64,000 nucleotides of DNA from positions 16,807,972 to 16,871,971 of the forward strand of contig OZ024743.1 in the NCBI GenBank assembly GCA_964016885.1. The letters are read 5' to 3'. Each line of letters opens with the position of its first letter. Position 1 is the first letter of the stretch. Below the pieces are notes generated by a model. That model did no database searches and was not told the DNA's origin. It worked only from the letters and a program-made list of their open reading frames with translations. The position numbers were made by a program, and so were the translations under genes. Below are positions 48,010 to 58,019 of the stretch, one piece after another. This DNA is from Eledone cirrhosa (taxonomy: Eukaryota; Mollusca; Cephalopoda; Octopoda; Eledonidae).

Positions 48010-50117
48010 TTACCGTACTTTTGGTAGAGGAGGGATGGTTTTTACATCCCTTTTCACTTGATCGTCTGGTGAAGGGACCGTTGAATCGTCCCTTCGGCTG
48101 GTCGTCGGCTCTTCTAAGAGAATGTCTGAGTATACTCTTCGATTGATGGTTCCTCCTAGGTCCCTGAAATCACCAACTGCGTTGGGGAATTTCGTTTTAA
48201 TGTTTGTGTATTGTTTCTGTGCTATTTTTAGCAGTCTTATGTTAGTTGGCGTTTTGATTGGTGCTGGTATTATGTAGTCCTGTTGTGAAATGTCTGTGTG
48301 TTCAATTATGTAAGTCATTAGTTTCTTGTTGTGTGTATTTATTGCCGTGCATTTGTTTTTCTGGGGGTGGGGTGTGGTTCTGCTATTTTTCTTGTCGTTG
48401 TTGCTGGGTGTGTGTGTTTTGTTGTTGTGTTTGCGATGTTGGTGCTTGTGGTGGTGGTGTTGAAGGTGTTGTTGGCGGTGGGGTTGTCGCCGGTGGTGAT
48501 GGTGGCGCTAGTGTGTGTGGTGATGGTGTTGGTGTTGTTGCTGCTGTGGGTCTCTTTGCAGTAGACTTTACCCTTTTCTCATTTCTTTCCTCCCTTTTCA
48601 AAGGCGACGATGCGCTGCTTCTGCGTTTGTGCCTTCTTACGACCTTTTGCCATCTCTCTCCCACCTCACACTCCATGTCTGATTCTGTGAGGTCGGGGAG
48701 GGGTACCAGCTCCACTCTTTCACTTGTTGTTGTTGATGATGTTTGCACTGGAGTCTCTATTGCAGCTGCATTTGGTATTGCTGTTGTTGTTGTTAGTATT
48801 TCCACTGCTGCTGCTGTTTTTGATTTCCGTGGAGTGGGTATGGGTGCCACGGGCCTATCGTTCCTGGTTGCCGCTTGTCCTGTTGCTGGTAGCCGTGGAG
48901 CCGGATTCGGAAGGAGGGGGGTTTTCTCCTTTCTCAGGGTCTTCTCGTTGCAGAAGGCCCTGAGGTGAGTCTTCGATCCACAGCGAAAGCATTTCGGGCG
49001 TTTGCCCTCAACACTTATGGGCAGTTGAGTGCCGTTATCGAAGTCTATCACATCCGGGATAGCTTCGATGCACTCCTGGTTGGTTTGGATTAGCATCTCA
49101 ATGGAGGAGCCGACCCAATCTTCTCTTACTTTTTTCTGTACTTGCAGTACAGTTGTTTTGTCCTCGATTCCGACGAGGACAGACGCGGCCAGCCAAGAAG
49201 GGGTCATTCCGGGGGGGGGGGGGGGGGACGTGGGTCAGTTTGACCCTCACAATTTTTTGCCCACAGTAGGAGGGCACCAACACCATTTCCTCGCTCCTTA
49301 GGGTCACTACTGATTGGGCCTTTGGCTCCTGGGGTGTGGCAAAAAGTACGTCTACGGTGGCATATTTTTTGCCTCGGGTGATGTGCGTTTTCCGCTGCCA
49401 CACAGACCCCAAGGCTTTTTGTATTTGGGCCTCTGTGGCTCTTTCCACCCTACGGGATTTTGTACTTACTGTACGGTACGTGACCGTACAGTGCTCTTGG
49501 GTTTCGAAAAATTTTTCCGCTGTCTTGCAGATTGCTCGGTGTCCGTTCTGTGTCACCATCTTCTTCGCTTCCTCTAATTCCTCATTTGTTATGAGGATTG
49601 TTTCCAAGTTTTTCGCAATACCTGCAAATGAGATTGTTTTTTCTCTGCTGTTGTTGTTGTCGTCAGAGCTGCTGGTACTTTTGTTGTTGCTGCAGGTACT
49701 ACGACTACTGCCTCCGCCGCTGTTGCTGTGGTTGTTGTTGGTGTTGCTGCTGCTAATGCTGTTGTTGTTTATGCTGCTGGTGATGCTGTTGCGGCTGCTA
49801 CTGTTGTTTTCATTGTCACTGTTGCTGTTGTTATTACGGCTGCTACTGCTATTATTCCTGACGTCAGACGAATGAACTGGGTTTTCGTATTTCCCGCACA
49901 CCTGTTTCGTCGCTGTCGTCGTCGTCGTGGAGAAACCTTGCACGCTTTGCACGAGACTTTTCTTTTCTTTCGTCACTTGCGAAAGAGAAGGGAGGGAGAG
50001 AGACACATTTAAAGAAGGGAGGGAGAGAGACAATCTTCTCTCTGCTGTAGTGATGATTGAGGAAGAAGAAGACGGAATGAGTGGGAGTGACGTATGAAAT
50101 TTCTTTTTCGTAGCCAT
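48010..50117 (-). pseudogene. Tx1-like ORF1 protein, two length-change frameshifts
   Basis: The first frame runs 50117-49098, the second 49207-48383 and the third 48318-48010. The first break is a run of 17 C on the sense strand (49227-49211), against 7, 12 and 6 in the other copies. The second is one extra base in an A/T run near 48386-48390. Zinc knuckle CFRCGSKTHLRAFC and the Ser/Asn and Pro/Thr tracts are kept. Confidence 0.85.
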
Positions 50118-50140
50118 GTTGTTTTTTGTTTAAAATGAAT

Positions 50141-50193
50141 ATTGGGTACAAAACCCCAATAACTGGTTATTTAACCCCGAAGGGCCAAATAAC
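50141..50193 (-). promoter_or_regulatory. Structured 5' UTR hairpins of Tx1-like copy 3
   Basis: Identical in sequence to the pair in copy 2: a 12 bp UUCG-capped stem and the AUUGGG/CCCAAU hairpin. Confidence 0.65.
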
Positions 50194-50331
50194 GGACAGA
50201 AAGACCCCTCTCACGAGGAGGAGGGTGTCTTTATCAACAATTTGGTTCAAGTTTTAAACAATTTACAATTGTTTTAACGGTTAAAAATTACTATACCTTA
50301 CAGAGCCGAGCCTCCGTCAACCATGGCATTC

Positions 50332-50394
<63 letters not shown>

Positions 50395-50408
50395 AAGAAG
50401 AAGAAGAG
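50332..50408. repeat. (AAT)n then (AAG)n compound microsatellite
   Basis: About 11 AAT units pass directly into about 14 AAG units. This is the right boundary of the LINE array; ordinary sequence starts at 50409. Confidence 0.95.
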
Positions 50409-52200
50409 ATATATAGAGTATATCGTCATTTCGCCTTCTTCTTGTCGAAACATCTATTTTACTAAGTAGAATGTTTTATTTCTTATTTGAATAAATCAAA
50501 TGTTAAACATCAATAATAGTTCTGCATATATATGTGTATTGATTGCTTAATAGTTTAATACGAGAATTTATTGTCACCCTATTACTCGTTTCACTTTACG
50601 TAAGTATATTTTGGTTCATTGAATCAGTAGATAATCTATAACAGTTATATTCTTTAAGTATAGATAACGTTGATACAGAAATCATTATCACATTGCCAAA
50701 ACTGGTACACAAAATTTAAGAACGCTATAAGCACCAATGATACCTAATAATTGAATAGAATTGGTGAAAATGTTTATTAACGTTTCCTCATCTTTTTCGA
50801 TTGTTTTAAAATTTCCTTTTCTGAAATGTAACTTATGGTACTATTATGGTACTATGGTACTATTTCAGTGACCTTCAGGATTGAAGATTATAGCGTAAAT
50901 ATAAGTACCGCTGGAATCCCTCCACAGATCAATATCTAGTGAATTTTTGCCTTTGTTTTCCATGAGGTCAGCGACACATTTTTCAGTTCACTTTTAGAGG
51001 ACTAAAAAATGATATTGATTTGTGATCAGCGTGGAAGTACACCTCAACATCAAAGCAGAAAATATGGAGAAAATCTCTGTCCTTATACGCTTGATTGATA
51101 GCGAATAACTCCACATTATGCTGGACTGAATTGGCAGATGAGCCACTTGCGAATTTTCAGCCCTCAACACAATTTCACTATACTACTGCCGACGCCAGAG
51201 CTCAAAAGCAACAACAACATCATCGACAATAACAACTATAACAAATGTTGCACCTACGACACCAGCAGCCGGAGCAACGACGGCAAAATCAAGAACAATA
51301 TCACCAGCAGCAGCAGCTGAAATACCTCCAACAACGGAATCTAACTAATCAAGCCACTGGGTCTGCAAAGGAATCCCTCCCCCATCCTCTTTTTATCCTA
51401 TTCTCTCTCCACACTCTTTAAAATCACACACCCTCTACACACAAATGCACAAACATACTTGCACCGCCACCGTTATCAGAGTGATGCACCTCCATTTCTC
51501 CCTCTAAAGAAGTGGAAACACACACATTTAAAAGCTAAAGCAAGACATACACACGCAAATAGTTAGAATAACTCTCCCTGACCGATACAATCCTCCCTCT
51601 CCAGAAAACCTAAAACACACACCAACGGCAGACACAAACATCAGAAATCACATTTCTTTCATAGTAACCATTGAAATTTAAGTAAAATTAATACACCCTT
51701 CAACTATATGCTGGATATTCTCAGCATGCTCTCCACACAATCTATACCTGTTAGGCACCTCTATTCTATAAATATCTCTTTTGGTTCAATTCTATTACCA
51801 GGTATGTTCTTTAACAATGATCATTAGTCTTTCTCTCTCTCTCTCACTTCAATTCCACTTACTCAGCCAGTAGGTGTTTAGATCTTGAAGTAGGTGATTA
51901 GTTGTTGTAATGTGATATTGAACACTTTTGTCTAATATTACTCTTAAGCACAGTATAATTTGTTATCTTTATCAATATGTGTATGGTGATTATATTATTC
52001 TTTGGATTATTTCTTCCATAATCTGACAAATTTTATTTTATTTCTGTGCATCCCTACTATATCAGTACTGTTTTCCTCAGTTCGAAGTGCCGTTTCTGTA
52101 GTGAATTTTTAGATTATTTAGATTAGTCTCTGCCAACACGGACACGTTCTTAGACATGCTGGTACAACATATTGCTGACTTATTATTAATGTTTTATCCA
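50409..52200. other. Gene-free stretch
   Basis: Mixed AT-rich sequence without a supported frame. A 60-codon frame at 51138-51320 ends in an Asn/Ser-rich stretch and matches nothing I know. A small CAGCAG run occurs at 51302-51317. Confidence 0.6.
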
Positions 52201-52204
52201 TTGA

Positions 52205-52600
52205 ATATGTATGCAACCCTGTTCATGTTAGCATAGACGCATGCTTTGAATTAACTCTGTTGCACACAACCAATATGTGGATGACTGCATTAACTCCACA
52301 CAGACTGCATTTCACATTTTCTGAAATATGTAGATTGTTCTTCTTTTCGTATCTTTGAAGCATGTGGTTATAGGACAGTTCCCATTTCTTTATACAGCCC
52401 TTTGCATTATTATTAAATTCTGCGAGATATTTTAAGCTGCACTGGTTGGGGAGTATAGGGCAAACAAGGCAGTCTGTATCGTATGGACCTCCTCTCCGCA
52501 TTCACAGATGGTTGGGCCGGTCTTGTAGCCCCATCTGAGATAGGGTAGATGATGTAGTAAGAGACAATCTTTAATTCGGATGTTTATTTTTTAAATTGCA
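52205..52600 (-). pseudogene. LINE ORF2 C-terminal fragment (tentative)
   Basis: The minus strand reads PHLRWGYKTGPTICECGEEV, then after a frame change DCLVCPILPNQCSLKYLAEF and GCIKKW. A motif of the form W....C.CG followed by H/D-CLVCP and a W-containing end is common at the C-terminus of several LINE ORF2 proteins. A further Cys-containing segment (CSLCGVNAVIHILVVC) follows. It is short and out of frame with itself, so the clade is unknown. Confidence 0.35.
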
Positions 52601-53345
52601 CATGTAGTGCCTTTCCAGATAGTGCTTCTATTTTCTCCGTTAACATGTCTCTAAATATCGTATTTACTAGGTATATTTCGCTTTACATGGCCCATTACTG
52701 CCGATATATACTGTAAAGGATCTATTTACTTCACTGTACATCATCTTGTAAGCGATGGTTCGCTAAACATTAGCGCTATATTGTATAACATTTAGCAGTC
52801 GTCTTCTTGTAACTGGGCTTTCATGTGCAGCCAATTTTCACTTGATGCTTTTACAAGTTTCGTCGGGTTATTGTTGTCAGATATTTCCACTCATTCTGTT
52901 GTATCAATTGTGAGTGTGTACATGCATATATGAATGTGTGTAGGCATGTGGGTCAGTGTGTTGAGAATCAGGAACATATGTGTCTCAGCAAATGTATGTG
53001 TAGGTACATAGAACATTCTTCTTTATTTTTATAAGTTTGTGGTTGCCATTACTACAAGAATGTATTGAGGTAAGAAAAATGACCAAATATATCGGGTGTG
53101 AATAAGAGTGGCCTCTGCGGAAATACCGTCTGCAGGTATTTCTATAGGTTTAAGGATTATAAAATTCACGGTTATGTGCGCGTAACAGGTAATTTGCAGA
53201 CGTTAGATGGAAGCAATCTTACACTATTAATAAATCCAATTTGAATCCTACCATGTATGGATTACTACTCTGATTCTCGCTTGTCTCAGTCTTCACCCCA
53301 CCGACACCTCCGGCTCTCTTCCCCCTCTCTCTATTTCTGTCTATT
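52601..53345. other. Gene-free stretch
   Basis: No supported frame or RNA gene. GACGAAAC occurs on the minus strand near 52860 but without a hammerhead core. Confidence 0.6.
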
Positions 53346-53349
53346 TCTG

Positions 53350-53428
<79 letters not shown>

Positions 53429-53440
53429 ATGTATATATTT
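53346..53440. repeat. (CT)n/(TA)n/(TG)n compound microsatellite
   Basis: CT to 53372, TA to 53412, then TG. It adjoins the start of a PLE fragment. Confidence 0.95.
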
Positions 53441-53850
53441 AGGACAACATTTCACAGTTAAACACAACTTTACATGTTCATCTGAAAACCTAATCTATGT
53501 CTTGACCTGCTCAGGTTGTCAAGAGCACTATATAGGACAGCCAAAAAACAGACTCCATCAACGTATGACCGTCCATAAATCACAAATTAAAATACAGGAA
53601 TACAGAAAGATTGTATGTAGTTAACATATCGCCAAATGTGCACACAACCAACGTCTAAACTTTCAAATGTTCCCCATTTACAAATTCATAGACAACGCTA
53701 TTTTCACCCATCGTACCAATAAGGAAACATAGTTCATTAACAAATTCCAACCCCTACTTAATGCACTAAACTTCGGACCAAACTAAAGCTGGAACAAACC
53801 ATCAAACATTTACAAGAGTTACCTCCCTCACACCGTACCTAATCCTTTTT
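53441..53850 (+). pseudogene. Penelope-like GIY-YIG endonuclease fragment
   Basis: An open segment reads HNFTCSSENLIYVLTCSGCQ, then EHYIGQPKNRLHQRMTVHKS. This contains the IY and YIG motifs, the catalytic Arg (RM) and the His of a PLE GIY-YIG nuclease. After a stop near 53625 the frame continues HIAKCAHNQRLNFQMFPIYK and FINKFQPLLNALNFGPN, the usual C-terminal block. 5'-truncated at the microsatellite. A third PLE lineage in this window. Confidence 0.75.
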
Positions 53851-54204
53851 CTTAAATAAAATAAATATCATCCAGCATGAATTGCCTCCCCCTGCATATT
53901 AATTCTCTAAAAAGAGAAATCATATCAAACCCCAGTCCACCATTTGACTCCATCATGGAATCATGGATCAACTAAGCACCCTTGCTATATTAACACATTT
54001 TGATCTGCTTAACTTCAAGAACTATGCGTGTAAATAACATTATTTTTTCTTTCACATTGAATTTTAATGCCCTACTTTACGCTCCTTTTTTTCTTTTTTC
54101 TTTTTTTTCTTTTCACTTCATAAACCTTCTTTGTAAATAACATTATTTTTTCTGCACCATTTCTTTAACATGTGCAACACCACCATTCTACACCAATACA
54201 TACC

Positions 54205-54260
54205 ACTATCATTTGATAATGCATAAAAATGCTGAAACCGGTAATAGACAATTATTAAAT
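54205..54260 (+). ncRNA. Decayed hammerhead-like motif downstream of PLE
   Basis: UUGAUAA at 54213-54219 differs from CUGANGA at two invariant positions. It is followed by a GCAU/AUGC stem with an AAAA loop (54221-54232), flanked by the same U-U mismatch seen in the other candidates, then GAAAC at 54234-54238 and CGGUAAU. ACCGGU would give a loop-less stem III that could pair only in a dimer. Located about 400 bp beyond the PLE fragment on the same strand, where a PLE terminal hammerhead should lie. Predicted inactive. Confidence 0.4.
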
Positions 54261-54488
54261 ATACAAATAGATACATAAATGCCATTGTTAATTAATAAAT
54301 AAATCAACTAGTACCTTAACACTTCACACAAAGTAAAACATTTCGTTTTAATCATTTTCTAACCCAGAAAAGAGAGAGAGAGAGATAAAAAAGGAAAAAA
54401 AAAATATTTTTCTTCCCAATAGACGTCTCTTTCTCCCAGTTTTCATATATATTTATATCTTAACTCGTGTGCTTCCTCTCCATATTTT

Positions 54489-54689
54489 ATTATTTATATA
54501 TATATAGCGGTGGATTGGCAGTATCGGTAGAGGGTCGGACGCCATGCTTTCCAGCATAGTTACGTCCCTTTACCATCTGAGTTCAAATCCCGCCGAGGTT
54601 GACTTTGCCTTTCATCCTTACGGGGTCGATAAAATAAAGTACCAGTAATGCACTGGTAATTGCTGGCCTTGTGCCTAAAGTAGAAACAA

Positions 54690-54706
<17 letters not shown>
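54489..54706 (+). mobile_element. Cephalopod tRNA-derived SINE, second copy
   Basis: Body 54507-54688, starting GCGGTGGATTGGCAGTATCG, with B-box-like GTTCAAATCCC and the tail GGGGTCGATAAAATAAAGTA through AAAGTAGAAACA. The direct repeat ATTATTTATATATATATA precedes it at 54489-54506 and follows it from 54689, though the TA content makes the exact length uncertain. Confidence 0.85.

Positions 54707-54740
<34 letters not shown>
54707..54740. repeat. (TA)n microsatellite
   Basis: Pure TA between the SINE and the palindromic repeat. Confidence 0.95.
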
Positions 54741-54742
<2 letters not shown>

Positions 54743-54937
54743 AACTAGGAGGACCCCGACGGCTCAGCTCAAGCCGTTCCGACGGCTAATTCTGGACTCC
54801 AGTCCAGAATTAGCCGTCGAAACGGCTTGAGCTCAGCCGTCGGGGTCCTACTCGTTCCTATTACCCACTCTACTACCCTAAGTATTGAGTACTTTGGTGC
54901 GTTATGGTCCACCTGGTTCCTTACCACATTTCCTTCG

Positions 54938-54945
<8 letters not shown>
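54741..54945 (-). repeat. CCTTCGTTATATA-family repeat with palindrome, copy 4
   Basis: Contains a palindrome at 54741-54858 (arms with GACGGCTCAGCTCAAGCCG and complement; centre near 54800), then the ACCCTAAGTATTGAGTACTT block and the end TTTCCTTCGTTATATA beside TA. The right arm can form a 6 bp stem after GAAA with a GUC triplet, as in a hammerhead, but no CUGANGA box exists. Confidence 0.75.

Positions 54946-54976
<31 letters not shown>
54943..54976. repeat. (TA)n microsatellite
   Basis: Pure TA. Confidence 0.95.
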
Positions 54977-54978
<2 letters not shown>

Positions 54979-55669
54979 GCTTCTTTTCTTTCATCTAATA
55001 TTTCTCCATCTAGTTAAGTGGGACATAAAATTCATCGTCACTATTGAGTATTATCTTTATTATTGCTATTAACTAAAATATCCGTTCCATCTTACTTGTA
55101 TTTATTATTTATGGGTTATGTAAGTTATATGTGATACGAACATATATGGAATTCTGTCATCAAATGTTTCATATATATAATGTAAATAAGATAAATCAAA
55201 GATTTAATCTCCCTCCCATCATGAGAAATACATAAAAAATAGTTTATCTTTCTCTTATTGTTATCGGTCTTCTTTCTGATCTCTGATTACTGCGTTTATA
55301 CATTTCCCTGGCTCAACTTGTCATCTCATTCCGCCACTTTTTCCATCACCTTCCTTATTATTGCGGGATTTCTAATTATTGTTATAGTTCCTCAGTTAGC
55401 TTATGTATATGGTGCAAGTGTGTATGACTATTTGTCTTTACAATGTTATGCTAGTTGATATATTAACTCATTCATAATACGTTGTTCCACCAAATACTAG
55501 AGCCACATATAAACTTTAAATAGATGGTTGATTAATATAATCGATATTATATTTTTTATTCATTCATATACATATAGTTTCAAATATGTGATTAAAAGTA
55601 TTTGTTAGAATAGTGAAACAATTTTAATAATGAATAACATTAATTGGGATTATTTGCCTACAGCCGCAT
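54977..55669. other. Gene-free stretch
   Basis: A 66-codon hydrophobic frame (55258-55458) is present but has no recognisable family or supporting context, so it is not called. Confidence 0.6.
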
Positions 55670-57405
55670 GCTCAGACTAGACCCTTTCACACGGGCCATT
55701 CTCGTCCCATTCACACCCTCTTGTTCCCCTTATATGTACTGGCCCTCTAGCCGTTACTGCACAAATATGAGACGATGAGGGGGTGCCACGCGAACTGGGA
55801 TGCGGGAGATCCGTGTCAGCTTACGCCGACGACGTCAACGTGGTAGTGTCAAGCAGCAAACACGTCCAGATGTTCAGCACCGCTCTCAAGGAATACGAAG
55901 CGGTGACAGGAGCAAAGATAAACCAGGAAAGTTGGTGTGCTTGCAACACGGCACTTGGAGAGGCAAGACCATGCTGTTCGACAGCGTCGTGGGGCGCTGG
56001 ACGGAAGGACAGGTTAAATTGGTCGGTGTCTGGTACGGTCCGGATCTCCAGATGGAGAAAAACTGGAGCGAGGTGACGAGCAGGCTGGCCTCTCTAACCC
56101 AGATATGGGCCGAGGAGAGGCTGTCTCCGAAAGGACGGGCGGAAGTGGCGAATCTGTACATAGCGTCCGTCATCTGCTACCGCCTAACTCTCGTACCTCG
56201 CCCCCGCCAAACTCTGACCAAAATGGAGCACCATCTCTTCCACTGTTTGTGGAAGCGACGTGCTCCCATGGTCAGAAGATCCATTTGCTGTCAACACGCG
56301 TTGCGTGGAGACTAGGCCTATCGTGGCTGATTATGCGCAATCATCCGGTGAGGTTGCGACATCTCTGGTGCATCCTTGACGGTGAACAGGTGTGGTCGCC
56401 GTTTGCCAGACGCGCTTTTCCCTAGGTCGTCTCCTTGACGGAGCTGCAGTCCTGGATCAGGTAAAGACCGAGGGATAGCGCTTGGAAGCTGGGATATCAC
56501 CAAGTGGTCACCGCCCTCTACCAGCTGGACACTAATATCGGTGGAACATCCACCTCGGCGTTCTATAGAAGGCTAGTGGAGGGAAAGAGCAACGATGTTC
56601 TCGGGGAGACCCTGGGCATCGAGACGCTCAGCTGTTCCCTCTCTTCAAGAGAACTCTCAGACCGGGGCCTATGGACAACTTCCAGGTTCCCTGGCCTGGT
56701 AGTGCCACCGGGAAGCGTTGCCTGTTTAGTATAAGCTCTACAGGCACCGAGGTGCTGTCAGCCGAGCCTGGCCGAGATGCGCGCACAGCGACGAAACCGT
56801 CCTGCACGCACTCGTTCAGTGCCCGAGGATAGCTGACTTGTGGTCTATGTCTAATGGCTGCTGTCGCGTGTAGGACGGATCCGGTTATCGACTGAGTCCA
56901 TTGTGCAGATAGCCCCGCCATTCTCCTTTAAAGATGAGGAAGGGCAGGTAGTTTTCATCTGCCTGGTGGCCATGGCGAAATAGATTGTGTGGTGGGCAAG
57001 GTTGAAAGGGTTGAAGACGGACACTTTCCTCTGCGGACAATCCCTGATTAACTTTTTCAAGTCTCACTTGAAGAAGAAAATCAGGGTGGAGAAGCAGGTG
57101 TTGAAAGGTGGGTGAAAGTGGCGAGTCTGCCTGCCATGAGTATATGCTTGTAGACTGAGGAGTGGGAACACTGAGAGAGGGCGCTTACCCTGGTGGTCAG
57201 GATGGACGTTGTCTTTTGTGTGGTTTATGCCACGAGTAACCCACGTAGGTTTCCCCCTTTTGGGGATTTTTTGTTGTTTGAAATTTTATTTCTATCCCGA
57301 TTTCAATCTTGTTATAACGACGAAAAACCACTTTATAACGGCCTGTACTGTTCTGTGCCCCCTCTAATGTTTTTCTTCATGTTAACCCTTGTGGCCAATA
57401 AAGAA
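55670..57405 (+). mobile_element. Tx1-like LINE, copy 4, 5'-truncated, with inverted 5' piece
   Basis: From about 55783 the + strand matches Tx1-like ORF2 from just before the YADD motif (RELGCGRSVSAYADDVNVVV) through the C-terminus to the 3' end TTGTGGCCAATAAAGAAAAT, followed by ATT repeats. It is much decayed, with many frameshifts. A short segment at about 55672-55700 matches the extreme ORF2 end in the opposite orientation, suggesting a 5' inversion as in twin priming. Confidence 0.75.
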
Positions 57406-57427
57406 AATATTATTATTATTATTATAG
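57406..57427. repeat. (ATT)n microsatellite
   Basis: Short ATT array between Tx1-like copy 4 and an R4-like 3' end. Confidence 0.9.
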
Positions 57428-57920
57428 TTGCATTTATATTGCTTTATGTTCATACGAGTTATCACCAAGTCACAACCAGTGACCTCAAGAGACAACAAGG
57501 TCCGCCATGTTCAAGAAAGAACACATACACACACATGCATCCTTAGGTGTTTAGACTTGTGATGTACTTATATTGACAGTATCTTCCTTAGTATAAGGGC
57601 AGTTCGGATTAGTACTATCTTTTGTATTTCTCCTATACGCGGGTTTTCTGGGATTTGCGATAAGTAATCATTAGATACCTTAGGTATCATTCCTAGAGCG
57701 CCTACAACCACTGGTATTGTTTTAGTTCTCAATTTCCACATTTTTCCGATTGCTATCTCCAGGTCCTTATACTTGCTCAGTTTCTCAAGTATTTTTATAG
57801 ATACATTCTTGTCTATTGGAACGGACATATCAATTAGCAGGCATACACTCTTTTTAAAGTCCTTCAGTATTATATCAGGTGTATTTGCATCTATTTTTCG
57901 GTCTGTTTGGATGCTAAAGT
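57428..57920 (-). mobile_element. R4-like family B, 3'-end copy, minus strand
   Basis: Minus strand 57828-57568 encodes the last 86 residues of family B (MSVPIDKNVSIKILEKLSKY, ending LILRKILSI), and the B 3' UTR follows down to 57428. 5'-truncated within the endonuclease domain. (ATT)n on both sides. Confidence 0.85.
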
Positions 57921-57936
57921 TATTATTATTATTATT
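57921..57936. repeat. (ATT)n microsatellite
   Basis: Short array at the 3' end of R4-like copy A3. Confidence 0.9.
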
Positions 57937-58019
57937 GTTCTTTGAGTCTCAGTCACTGATGTTATTTTACTTGAAAGTTTGTTGAAATGAATATCAAGCC
58001 ACTACCTGCAGCCTAAGAG

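Larger units (their letters stand above)
44294..50331 (-). mobile_element. Tx1-like LINE, copy 3, full length
   Basis: Same orientation and structure as copy 2, offset by 6074-6080 bp and nearly identical to it. Ends are GAATGCCATGG on the 5' side (50331) and the AATAAAGAAATC 3' end (44294). Both ORFs carry inactivating changes. Confidence 0.9.

Noticed and set aside
17073..50408. Regularly spaced repeats suggestive of a CRISPR or satellite array
   Set aside because: The spacing reflects full LINEs separated by microsatellites; the genome is eukaryotic and no short direct-repeat/spacer pattern exists.
54741..54858. Intact hammerhead in the CCTTCGTTATATA-family palindrome
   Set aside because: GAAA, stem III and GUC are present but no CUGANGA box exists on either strand. 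Kept only as a finding about the repeat.
55258..55458. 66-codon hydrophobic frame as a small membrane protein
   Set aside because: No conserved motif or context; expected by chance in AT-rich DNA.
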